NCBI GenBank assembly: GCA_045580875.1
Contig: JAZNOP010000076.1
Coordinates: forward strand, 1-44,107
Reading direction: 5' to 3'
DNA: 44,107 bases
From: SIG598 sp045580875
GTDB taxonomy: Bacteria > Bacillota > Clostridia > Oscillospirales > Acutalibacteraceae
Shown here piece after piece: positions 1 to 7,089 of the stretch. Under the pieces are notes generated by a model. The model had not been told where the DNA came from and made no database searches. It saw only the letters and a list, made by a program, of their open reading frames with translations. The stretch's first letter is position 1. Each line of letters begins with the position of its first letter. The translations under genes were made by a program, and so were the position numbers.

Positions 1-84
1 TTCAAAAAGTTACTAACAAAAATTCTTCGCGTCAGCAAGGAGTATGGCTTTCCGCTTGAATTTTTGAAGCAACTATTTATTTGA
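1..84 (+). CDS. C-terminal end of an unidentified protein (partial)
   Basis: Frame 1 is open from the window edge to a TGA at 82-84 and gives 27 residues ending in SKEYGFPLEFLKQLFI. The mix of Leu, Lys and aromatic residues looks like a real helical C-terminus, but the piece is too short to assign to a family. It converges on, and overlaps by a few bases, the broken RepA fragment on the other strand, so it may be the edge of an element inserted there. It could equally be a chance open frame. Confidence 0.25.
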   Translation, partial: FKKLLTKILRVSKEYGFPLEFLKQLFI

Positions 85-189
85 ATCGGTATATTGCAGT
101 TTTGCATGGACTGACAAGAAGCGGTATTTATCGCCGTAGATGACCGATTTAGGCATTCGTATGAATGCATTTTGGTCATTTGCTTTCAT
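73..189 (-). pseudogene. RepA-type replication initiator, N-terminal remnant
   Basis: A GGAGGG site precedes an ATG at 189, followed by 38 codons and a TAG. Residues 9-31 (FIRMPKSVIYGDKYRFLSVH and on to AKL) match the conserved start of the RepA_N family of plasmid and integrative-element replication initiators, where AKLLY is usually followed by a long winged-helix domain. Here the similarity stops after AKL, near base 100, and the frame ends eight residues later. Full-length family members are about 250-400 residues, so this is a truncated relic. The family match is from recognition of the motif; no alignment was run. Confidence 0.6.
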
Positions 190-342
190 ATTCTCATATC
201 CCTCCAATTGTATAAATGGGTAAAATCTTAAAAAAGAGCACTTATTACGCAACAGTATTTCTGAATTATCTGCGACATTGAAATACCGCTTAATGGTGCG
301 TGATTTGAGCGGCAGTGCATTCTGTTATTGAATTTGCGTAAC

Positions 343-375
343 AAAAAAGCACCTACTATTTTCACAGTAGATGCT
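343..375 (-). terminator. Rho-independent terminator of the sigma-like gene
   Basis: On the minus strand the arms AGCATCTACT and AGTAGGTGCT form a 10-bp stem (one G-T pair) with an 8-base loop, followed directly by six T residues. It begins three bases past the stop of the sigma-like gene. Confidence 0.85.
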
Positions 376-377
376 CA

Positions 378-1280
378 TCAGATGATTTTCTTTTCGTTGA
401 AGCCGTAATCAACACCTGCAAACTTTTCGTAAGCCTGACCAATCTTGCGTATTCGCTTGAAAACACCGCTGTGATTGGCATAGCCAAGCTGTTCGGCTAT
501 CTCCTCAAGGGTTGCTCCTTGCATTCGCAGTTCAAGTATGCGGCGGTCTTTATCGGTGAGGGTACTCATAAACTCCTCGACCATAACTTTGGCGGTTACT
601 TCAAGTTCTGCGTCGCTTGTGTCGTCGGCTATATCCCACTCGGCACCGTCATTGTTCTCTCGATAGCTTTCCTGCCATGCTTCAAGGGAGATTATCGGGT
701 GGGCTGTGCGTGTATGATACCACTTTCGATAGAAGTCAGTCTTTCTGTTGCTGTGGCGGGTGTCAAAGTCCTCAAAACATCGATATTGCTCCGCGACCTC
801 AATCACATCGTCCATACCGTTCTTTCTCATCACCTGCGGCACCAGCCACTTGAAGATCATATCTACTATCTCAAGCGGTGTGTATCCGTACTCTTCATCG
901 GGCGGTGTTGTGCGGTAGAGGTCAACTACCGTCGGCAAGGCATTGACGTGAATCATCTCGTCTATCCAGTATGATGGGCAATGAGCAAACCTCCACGATG
1001 GCTCATAGCCTGAATACGCCTCTCTTGGCGCATTGAGACCCATATATGGCCAAACCATATATGCGTAGGCATCCATGATACATTGGATGAATAAATCACT
1101 CTCGACCGTTTCAATGGCATCCCAGCTCCGTGCAACCTGTCGGATGTTCCTCGGTATGCTGTTCAGCTTCTTGCCGCATTTGTCGAGTATCTCTTTGGGC
1201 GTGAAGTAGTACGCCGGCAGATACTCTGAGTTGATAAAGTCTGTGATTTCACCGTTTTTGCGTTTGATTTTTAACGGCAT
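378..1280 (-). CDS. sigma-70 region 4-like protein of a mobile element
   Basis: The 300-residue product ends in a helix-turn-helix typical of sigma-70 region 4 (residues about 242-290: LTDKDRRILELRMQG, then EEIAEQLGY and FKRIRKIG). The first 200 residues are acidic and aromatic-rich and I do not recognise them; there is no region 2, so it is unlikely to be a complete sigma factor. Proteins of this sort are common in Tn1549-like and phage-like elements of Clostridia, where they are usually called sigma-70-family or HTH proteins. The ATG at 1280 is preceded by GGAG nine bases upstream; a closer ATG at 1287 is out of frame. The gene stands alone between the RepA remnant and the oxidoreductase operon and ends in its own terminator. 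Its target is unknown. Confidence 0.75.
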   Translation of the reverse strand: MPLKIKRKNGEITDFINSEYLPAYYFTPKEILDKCGKKLNSIPRNIRQVARSWDAIETVESDLFIQCIMDAYAYMVWPYMGLNAPREAYSGYEPSWRFAHCPSYWIDEMIHVNALPTVVDLYRTTPPDEEYGYTPLEIVDMIFKWLVPQVMRKNGMDDVIEVAEQYRCFEDFDTRHSNRKTDFYRKWYHTRTAHPIISLEAWQESYRENNDGAEWDIADDTSDAELEVTAKVMVEEFMSTLTDKDRRILELRMQGATLEEIAEQLGYANHSGVFKRIRKIGQAYEKFAGVDYGFNEKKII

Positions 1281-1413
1281 TTTTCATTTCTCCTTTCCGA
1301 GAGAAGTTCTCTCTATTTAATAACGACAGAGAAATGTATATATTGTTCCTGTAAAATAAAAAATAACATAAATTATTTTTACCGTCAATCCGTGGTGGCA
1401 GTATTCATAATGC
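1281..1413. other. AT-rich spacer between two minus-strand genes
   Basis: This stretch is AT-rich and should hold the promoter of the sigma-like gene. I see no convincing -35/-10 pair and no open frame worth reporting. Confidence 0.4.
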
Positions 1414-1455
1414 AAAAAGGCAGAGCAGGGGAGTTAATCCTTTGCTCTGCCTTTT
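1414..1455. terminator. Bidirectional terminator after the oxidoreductase fusion
   Basis: The arms AAAAAGGCAGAGCA and TGCTCTGCCTTTT pair over about 13 bp around a 15-base loop, with A/T tracts on both sides, so it can stop transcription in either direction. It lies just past the stop codon at 1461. Confidence 0.85.
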
Positions 1456-1460
1456 AAATA

Positions 1461-4400
1461 TCAGCCGTATATAAAAATATTCGAATCAAAGACGGTGACA
1501 CGGTAATTTCCACAGTCGAACTGATCTACGAATTTTTCTGACATAAGATAGTACCAATAACCCGTGTCGGCTATCTCGTAATACTCGTCATATTCAAGTG
1601 CTACAAAGTATTCCTGCTGATCTTCCTGATCGTTGAACCAGTAGTCCATAGACTGATACTGATACGGCACAATAACGTCATTTTCTATCTGAATACTACG
1701 CACCTTGACAGCGGAATCAGAAGCCATTGTTACCGTTGATGCGTTCCAGAAGGTTGCATAACCGTATGTAAGACCGCGTTCCTCGAGTTCCTCTGCCAGG
1801 TGATAAAAGGCGTTATCTCTGCCATAATGCATGTCCATAGAGATCATTTCTGTTGCCGGAATATAGCTGCACAGCAGAATGATGACCAGAGCAAGAGCTG
1901 CAAAGCGTTTGACGTTTGGCTTAAAATTCAAAGAAATCCATCTTATTGTTGCAACTGAAGCGATAATCGAGGTGCCAACCATTGGTAATAGCCGCCAGTT
2001 AGCGAATGACACTGCTCCGCAGACAAATACGAACATCATAACTGCCGAGTTTACAAGATGAGCTGACACTGCCATACGGGTGTATTTATCGCCCTTGCGT
2101 CCAAATGAGAGTAGACCAACGACAGGGATTATCAGCAGAAGAATCCCTGTAAACAAACGAATGATATTGATTACAGAGTCAAGGCTTGCTAATGGCATAT
2201 CGTCGTGAACGCTAACACCTAATAGCGAGAAATATTGCTCCATAAATCTCTGCACATTTCCGGACCATTCTTCAATATTGGAATAATCAGAGAAAGCGTC
2301 TGCATATCCGGCAACAATATCGCCCTTGAGCTTGTTCAGAATTAATAATCCCGCAACAGCGCTGATAACAGTTACTACGATTGAAATATATGCCCCTGAA
2401 TTATCTTTTGAAAGCAGTTTGGTGTCGTCAAGCATCATACTTATTACGACTGCACCAAGCACAGGGATAAGTGACAGCGCGATAATCTGAAATCCGTCCG
2501 TGGCCGCGCCTATTGAAAGGAGTGACAGAGTCAACGACCAAAGCGAAATCTTCAAAGGCGACTGCTTCATTTTGTCCCAACCGCATTCGCTGAGCCTTAC
2601 CGCAAGACCAAGGCACCAAAACAACAGGGTCAGACCTATGCTGTAATAAATGACATGACACCACATCAGTTCCAAAAGATAACGACTGGATGAAAGCATC
2701 AGCATTACAGAAAACAGAGCCACGGCACACCACGATGTACTCCATTTAAGTGAGCGGCAAAGGAAAAGAACAGATGCCACAAAGATCAGCATAAATATGA
2801 CCATACTGATTATCTGCGTTTTCATAGTCATGCCAAATATAGCGATCAGCGGAATCATCCACAGCTGTGCACCAAAGGGAAGTAACGCTGCATAGGAATA
2901 ATTCTCGGAAAAGACCTCGCCCGATTCAAACGAGGCATTTGCCCACAGCAGCGAATCAAAACAATCGGAGGTATATGTTCCTCTTGATGGAAAGATGATA
3001 AAGTATCCAACAGATATAATCGCCATAAGAATCAGAAAAAACGCGCCAACTCTGCTCCAATAATACTTTCCTGAAATTGGCGATGATTCCTCTTTGTGCT
3101 TCGCCGTTTTACTCTCGTGATAATCCTTTTCGGTATTTACATTCCAGACTGCATCCTTTGAGTTGCTGCCGCTGGCAATAGCATTGACCGCCTCTATCGC
3201 CGTCAGCATGGAATGATCCATATTGTTGTATCTGTGCTGACCGTTGCGGCCAAGGCACCACAGATTATCTATGCTGTTCAGATAATCCTTTACGGTGTCA
3301 AACTGCGAATATGTATCGAAGTATGCAGGATACGCCTTTTTGACCTTAATGCGCAGAGAATCTTTTACTGCATCTCGTTCGATAATATCCAGCTGCACAA
3401 GCTCATCAATAGCGAATTTAATGAACTCGTCGTCGCTCATACTCCAATACTTGTCGCCCTCGGCGCAGAAGTATTCAAGTCCTATCCAAACTGTATTCTT
3501 GGGGTCGGCAACCATGTACGGCGACCAGTTGTTGAACACCTGTATTCTTCCGACAACAGCGTCAGGCTCCTGAACATATATCCAGCAGTCGGGAACAATG
3601 TTCGATAGTGTTTTTCGATTCGTGTCGTTTTTTAGCTTCAGCTTATCGCAGAGAAGTCCGACCGTCATAAAATCGCGATAAGGAAGTCCCTCGGCGACCT
3701 TTCTGACTTCTTCGGCAGGCGCATCGCCCATAGCAGATATGAGGTCCTTAATCGGCATGGTGGAGAAGAAATAGCCTCCGGTATAGATATTGTCACCGAC
3801 CGAAATATTTGCAATATTCCCATTTTCAACGGTGACCTTGTCAACCTTGCTGCCAAGGATTATTTCTCCGCCAAGGGAGCGAATTTCATCCGCAAGAGCT
3901 TTCCATAGCTGCCCCGGCCCAAGTTTGGGATAAAAATACTGCTCAATGAGTGATGTTTCCGCAGCTTCTTTTGAACGAAACGGCTTGGTCAGGGCGTTCC
4001 ATATAACGCTCATAACGGAAACGCCCTTTACACGCTGTGCGCCCCAATCTGCGGATATTTCTGACGGACTTATGCCCCAGAGCTTGGTGGTGTACTCCTT
4101 AAAGAACATCTCATATAAAGGCTGTCCGAATCGGTTAATATAAAAATTCTCCAGCGAATCCTCTTTCTTCTTGAACAGGCAGGATTTTATATATCCGAAA
4201 GCTGACTTGCAGGTCTTGGCAAATCCCATATTCTTAAAGGTTTCCCATTTCAGACTTATGGGGTAGTCGAAGAACTTACGAAGGAAGAATATTCGGGACA
4301 CTCTGTTTCTGACAAGCATCACTCTATCTGTCTGCTGTGGATCAGGGCCGCCCTTTGACAACGGCTTTTCTGTTCCAAGAATCTTATCATCGAGTGACGG

Positions 4401-4637
4401 AGCTCCTTGCAGCGGCAGTATCTGCATCCACAGATTATTGACCTCATCGCTCTTGGAAAAGAATCTGTGACCGCCAATGTCTATGCGGTTTCCTTTATAC
4501 TCGGCGGTTCGGGAAATACCTCCGATAAAATCGGTTTCTTCGAGAATTATCGGCTTTATGTCGGTCTTTTTAAGAAGATAATATGCGGCTGTAAGTCCTG
4601 CCGGTCCTGCACCGATAATAATAGCTGTCTTTTTCAT
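1461..4637 (-). CDS. FAD-dependent oxidoreductase fused to a polytopic membrane domain
   Basis: The product has 1058 residues. Residues 1-510 form an FAD/NAD(P)-binding oxidoreductase of the amine-oxidase/UDP-galactopyranose-mutase-like group: dinucleotide motif GAGPAG at about 9-14, IGGHRFF near 52, and a C-terminal WCLGRNGQHRYNNMDHS flavin segment. From about residue 525 to 950 there are some ten hydrophobic segments, starting SRVGAFFLILMAIISVGYFI, resembling membrane GT-C or YfhO-like proteins, followed by a soluble tail. I infer a role in modifying a lipid-linked or cell-surface sugar. The ATG at 4637 is chosen because the FAD motif must lie near the N-terminus and a GGAAAGG site precedes it; the frame is open further upstream, but only through the GtrA gene. 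It follows gtrA by 20 bases. Fusion of these two halves in one frame is unusual. Confidence 0.8.
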   Translation of the reverse strand: MKKTAIIIGAGPAGLTAAYYLLKKTDIKPIILEETDFIGGISRTAEYKGNRIDIGGHRFFSKSDEVNNLWMQILPLQGAPSLDDKILGTEKPLSKGGPDPQQTDRVMLVRNRVSRIFFLRKFFDYPISLKWETFKNMGFAKTCKSAFGYIKSCLFKKKEDSLENFYINRFGQPLYEMFFKEYTTKLWGISPSEISADWGAQRVKGVSVMSVIWNALTKPFRSKEAAETSLIEQYFYPKLGPGQLWKALADEIRSLGGEIILGSKVDKVTVENGNIANISVGDNIYTGGYFFSTMPIKDLISAMGDAPAEEVRKVAEGLPYRDFMTVGLLCDKLKLKNDTNRKTLSNIVPDCWIYVQEPDAVVGRIQVFNNWSPYMVADPKNTVWIGLEYFCAEGDKYWSMSDDEFIKFAIDELVQLDIIERDAVKDSLRIKVKKAYPAYFDTYSQFDTVKDYLNSIDNLWCLGRNGQHRYNNMDHSMLTAIEAVNAIASGSNSKDAVWNVNTEKDYHESKTAKHKEESSPISGKYYWSRVGAFFLILMAIISVGYFIIFPSRGTYTSDCFDSLLWANASFESGEVFSENYSYAALLPFGAQLWMIPLIAIFGMTMKTQIISMVIFMLIFVASVLFLCRSLKWSTSWCAVALFSVMLMLSSSRYLLELMWCHVIYYSIGLTLLFWCLGLAVRLSECGWDKMKQSPLKISLWSLTLSLLSIGAATDGFQIIALSLIPVLGAVVISMMLDDTKLLSKDNSGAYISIVVTVISAVAGLLILNKLKGDIVAGYADAFSDYSNIEEWSGNVQRFMEQYFSLLGVSVHDDMPLASLDSVINIIRLFTGILLLIIPVVGLLSFGRKGDKYTRMAVSAHLVNSAVMMFVFVCGAVSFANWRLLPMVGTSIIASVATIRWISLNFKPNVKRFAALALVIILLCSYIPATEMISMDMHYGRDNAFYHLAEELEERGLTYGYATFWNASTVTMASDSAVKVRSIQIENDVIVPYQYQSMDYWFNDQEDQQEYFVALEYDEYYEIADTGYWYYLMSEKFVDQFDCGNYRVTVFDSNIFIYG

Positions 4638-4657
4638 CTGCTGATTCCTTTCCTGCG

Positions 4658-5098
4658 TTATTCGCCTTTGTAAACAAAGATTTTTCTTCCGACGTAGTTC
4701 CATACAAGAACAACACCTGCTACAATGCATCTGACAAGCACATACCAGAAGCCTCCACTTCCGGCGATCAGAACGCCTATGTACATACCAAGCTCGGTTA
4801 GAAGAAAGCCAATTATACCCACTGCCGCATAGATGACAGCAGCTTTCACTGTTCGTGTCTTTTTCTGCTGTGTTTCGGTTGTGAATACAAACACCATTGA
4901 CAGCAGATAATTTGCCGCAAGGCCGCAAACAAAGCCTATTGCTGTACATACTGCGAGCACCGCTTCCGATGTACTTCTGAAAACAAACTCACGAAACAGC
5001 ACTATCATTCCGAGGTCAACAAGAAACGATAATCCGCCAACTATGATGTAGCGTATAAATTCGTGCAATATTTGCTTGTACTTTTCCGATATATTCAT
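4658..5098 (-). CDS. GtrA family membrane protein
   Basis: This 146-residue protein has four predicted transmembrane helices (about residues 15-35, 45-72, 85-108 and 118-138). It has the GtrA-family start, FIRYIIVGGLSFLVDLGMIV, and the closing motif VWNYVGRKIFVY. GtrA-like proteins are thought to flip or position polyprenyl-phosphate sugars for wall or O-antigen glycosylation. The ATG at 5098 has an AAAGGAA site upstream. It is the first gene of a two-gene operon with the oxidoreductase/membrane fusion, and a BlaI-type palindrome lies 23 bases before its start, so it may be repressed by one of the neighbouring BlaI proteins. Confidence 0.88.
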   Translation of the reverse strand: MNISEKYKQILHEFIRYIIVGGLSFLVDLGMIVLFREFVFRSTSEAVLAVCTAIGFVCGLAANYLLSMVFVFTTETQQKKTRTVKAAVIYAAVGIIGFLLTELGMYIGVLIAGSGGFWYVLVRCIVAGVVLVWNYVGRKIFVYKGE

Positions 5099-5120
5099 AT
5101 ACTCATCATTCCTTTTTGAT

Positions 5121-5138
5121 TAACTACTTTTGTAGTTA
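5121..5138. promoter_or_regulatory. BlaI/MecI-type operator before gtrA
   Basis: TAACTACTTTTGTAGTTA is a perfect palindrome with 7-bp arms and a 4-bp centre. It has the same CTAC-N4-GTAG layout as the four sites in front of the two blaI genes downstream, differing only in the central bases. It lies between the BlaR1 gene and the gtrA start codon. I see no clear -35/-10 pair around it. Confidence 0.7.
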
Positions 5139-5151
5139 ATGTGGGTTGAGT

Positions 5152-5176
5152 TAAAGGCGGCAGTTTGCCGCCTTTA
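5152..5176 (-). terminator. Hairpin after the first BlaR1 gene
   Basis: Perfect 11-bp stem TAAAGGCGGCA / TGCCGCCTTTA with a 3-base loop, 15 bases past the BlaR1 stop. The T-tract after it is short, so read-through into gtrA is possible. Confidence 0.6.
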
Positions 5177-5190
5177 GTTATTGCGATTGT

Positions 5191-6534
5191 TTAAGGTGTA
5201 TATACCGTTGCCGTTGTCGTTGTTGTTTCTGCTGGGCTGGATGTATTTGATGCAGCCGTGGTATTTGAGTGATTTTGGTTTATCACAGTAGGTATGGTAT
5301 CTGGTGCGGAAGTGGTATAAGGTGCAACAGTAGTAACAGTAGTAATTGCAGTCCATGTTGCTGTTGTGGTCTGGGTATTAGTGCCTGATGTTGATGTCGT
5401 ACGCACAGTTGAAGTAGTGTAATATCCTTCGTATTCGTGTTCGACTGAACCGGTTGTGGTGGTAGTGCTTGTAAAAATACTTTCGTCTTCTGAATACGGT
5501 TGTTCATCTGATGTACTGGCTAATGAAATATCACTATTGCTTGTCACATCCGTTACAGCAATAACCGTTCCGGAAAAGAATACCGCAATAATAACAGCTA
5601 TACAAACAGCCCCAAGACTTTTCCTGTTCCTTGTGGAAACTATCATTGAAAGTCTGTGCTTCAGCTCATGCTTTGCATTTCCAAAATCGCTTGCAATAAC
5701 CGGCTGACAGGTACTCTTTGTCTTGCTTTGTGCCATAACTGTTGACAGTATGGACTGGCAGTACAGTTTTCTGTTATCGAGATTTTCGCCCAATATAACT
5801 GCTTCATCACATGCCAGCTCGCAAACCTGATCAATATGGGAAGTGATGATTTTCATAAATGGATTGAACCAATGCACTATCCTGCAAATAAGACAGAGAC
5901 ACTTACTGACCAGATCAAACCGCTTGAAATGGGTCAGTTCATGCCTGATTATCAGTCGCAATTCAGCCACCCCATAGGTGCTTTCCGGCAGTATGATCGT
6001 TGGATAACGGAATCCGGTCATCATTGGCGTTGCTATGCCAGGGAGAGTGATTACCTTGAAATTTTTTGTTCCCATATCACTTGCCGCAGCAAGTGCGATA
6101 GTGTAAGTTTCTTTGTCACAAGGTTTTGCGAAACGTTTAGCATATTTCCTGAATTGATAGTGTTTATATGCATACCGGACTGTAAGCATCATCATTCCCA
6201 AAATCCATATTGCAAGGAATAAAGTGACTATGCGTATCTGCGCAGACGGTTCGGGAGTTACAGTGTTGTCTGCTGTAATCTGCGGGGGTACTGCATTATG
6301 GATTGTCTCCTGTGTCGTCGCAGATGTAGCGGCATTTGTTACTATCTCGTATAGCGGTGTTCCAAACGAAGGCTTAAACGGAGTCAGAAAACCTATCAAT
6401 ATAAAAAGCCAAAGCCAGAAGCGATGTTTTGCTGACCAAGTTTCTCTCAATAGGTAAGACAACCCAATAAAGAGAAACGAAATGGCACTCATTACAATAG
6501 AACAAATGCCTATACTTATAACAAGTCTTTCCAT
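5191..6534 (-). CDS. BlaR1/MecR1-type M56 sensor protease with Thr/Ser-rich tail (copy 1)
   Basis: The 447-residue protein starts with paired transmembrane helices and carries the zinc-protease motif HELTHFKR and the downstream CELACDEAV segment of peptidase family M56. In BlaR1 this membrane protease is activated by an outside signal and leads to loss of the BlaI repressor. After the last helix (about residues 305-330) the usual penicillin-binding sensor domain is missing; instead there are about 115 residues rich in Thr and Ser with Tyr and acidic patches. The ATG at 6534 follows AGGTGG. It begins eight bases after the blaI stop, so the two are co-transcribed. What the tail senses cannot be told; a stress or wall signal is inference. 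Confidence 0.88.
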   Translation of the reverse strand: MERLVISIGICSIVMSAISFLFIGLSYLLRETWSAKHRFWLWLFILIGFLTPFKPSFGTPLYEIVTNAATSATTQETIHNAVPPQITADNTVTPEPSAQIRIVTLFLAIWILGMMMLTVRYAYKHYQFRKYAKRFAKPCDKETYTIALAAASDMGTKNFKVITLPGIATPMMTGFRYPTIILPESTYGVAELRLIIRHELTHFKRFDLVSKCLCLICRIVHWFNPFMKIITSHIDQVCELACDEAVILGENLDNRKLYCQSILSTVMAQSKTKSTCQPVIASDFGNAKHELKHRLSMIVSTRNRKSLGAVCIAVIIAVFFSGTVIAVTDVTSNSDISLASTSDEQPYSEDESIFTSTTTTTGSVEHEYEGYYTTSTVRTTSTSGTNTQTTTATWTAITTVTTVAPYTTSAPDTIPTVINQNHSNTTAASNTSSPAETTTTTATVYTP

Positions 6535-6542
6535 ATGCCACC

Positions 6543-6920
6543 TTATATGCTATCGAGCCATTCCTTCAGCTCACTTATATCTTCATCGGAAATACTTTCT
6601 CCATCGTAAAGCGCCTTGACAAGACCGCTGAAAGAGTTGCCTGAAAACCTGCTTCTGAAGCTGTCACGCTCGACTTTCAGATAGTCGTTTTCAGTAATAA
6701 CAGTAAAATAAAATCTCTCTTTACCGGATTTTTCTGAATGTAAAAAGCCTTTATTCTCAAGACGAACAAGCATAGTAAGTACCGTTTGAGGCTTCCAATC
6801 CTTATCCGGCAGAGTGGTTCTAAGCTGCTCGGTGAGCATAGGAGATGTAACAGGCTCGGTCATATGCCAGATAGAACGCATTATTTCAAATTCTGCATCA
6901 GGCAGTTTCTTCAAAGACAC
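6543..6920 (-). CDS. BlaI/MecI family repressor (copy 1)
   Basis: The 125-residue winged-helix protein has the family signature LKKLPDAEFEIMRSIW at the start, the recognition region WKPQTVLTMLVRLENKGFL and a C-terminal dimerisation/cleavage region. It should bind CTAC-N4-GTAG palindromes as a dimer and be inactivated through its partner BlaR1. The frame extends to a GTG at 6929, but that codon overlaps the GAGG site; the GTG at 6920 lies eight bases after AGAGG and is preferred. Two operators and a TTGACA promoter sit directly upstream, so it is very likely autoregulated. It is a near twin of the gene at 8722-9102: the first 30 residues differ at one position, with more change towards the C-terminus. 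Confidence 0.88.
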   Translation of the reverse strand: MSLKKLPDAEFEIMRSIWHMTEPVTSPMLTEQLRTTLPDKDWKPQTVLTMLVRLENKGFLHSEKSGKERFYFTVITENDYLKVERDSFRSRFSGNSFSGLVKALYDGESISDEDISELKEWLDSI

Positions 6921-6932
6921 AATATGCACCTC

Positions 6933-6952
6933 TTAACTACAAGTGTAATTAA
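6933..6952. promoter_or_regulatory. BlaI operator, proximal site of copy 1
   Basis: TTAACTACAAGTGTAATTAA is a near-perfect palindrome with the TACA-N2-TGTA-like core typical of BlaI/MecI sites. It lies between the promoter -10 and the ribosome binding site; its centre is 26 bp from that of the next operator. Confidence 0.75.
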
Positions 6953-6956
6953 CATC

Positions 6957-6985
6957 AGTTTACTACAAATGTAGTTAAGTGTCAA
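6957..6985 (-). promoter_or_regulatory. Promoter of blaI-blaR1 copy 1
   Basis: On the minus strand TTGACA (6980-6985) and TAAACT (6957-6962) are separated by exactly 17 bases. The spacer is filled by a BlaI operator, so repressor binding would block polymerase. Confidence 0.8.
6959..6978. promoter_or_regulatory. BlaI operator inside the promoter spacer, copy 1
   Basis: TTTACTACAAATGTAGTTAA contains the perfect palindrome ACTACAAATGTAGT apart from its asymmetric centre. Its place between -35 and -10 matches classical blaI/mecI control. Confidence 0.8.
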
Positions 6986-6996
6986 TACATAGAAAT

Positions 6997-7028
6997 GGCG
7001 ACAGAGAGAAAATGATCTCCCTGTCGCC
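6997..7028 (-). terminator. Hairpin after the second BlaR1 gene
   Basis: Arms GGCGACAGAGAG and CTCCCTGTCGCC pair with one mismatch around an 8-base loop. No strong T-tract follows on the minus strand, so it may be a weak terminator. A related hairpin lies at 9182-9219, suggesting that it was duplicated with the gene pair. Confidence 0.5.
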
Positions 7029-7089
7029 TCTGGTGGATAGAAATAAAGTACTATCACGGTCTCGGATGTGACGCGAAACGGTTTATTCT

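Noticed and set aside
4638..4949. N-terminal extension of the oxidoreductase frame
   Set aside because: It overlaps the GtrA gene in another frame and reads as Cys/Arg-rich nonsense; the FAD motif starts right after the ATG at 4637.
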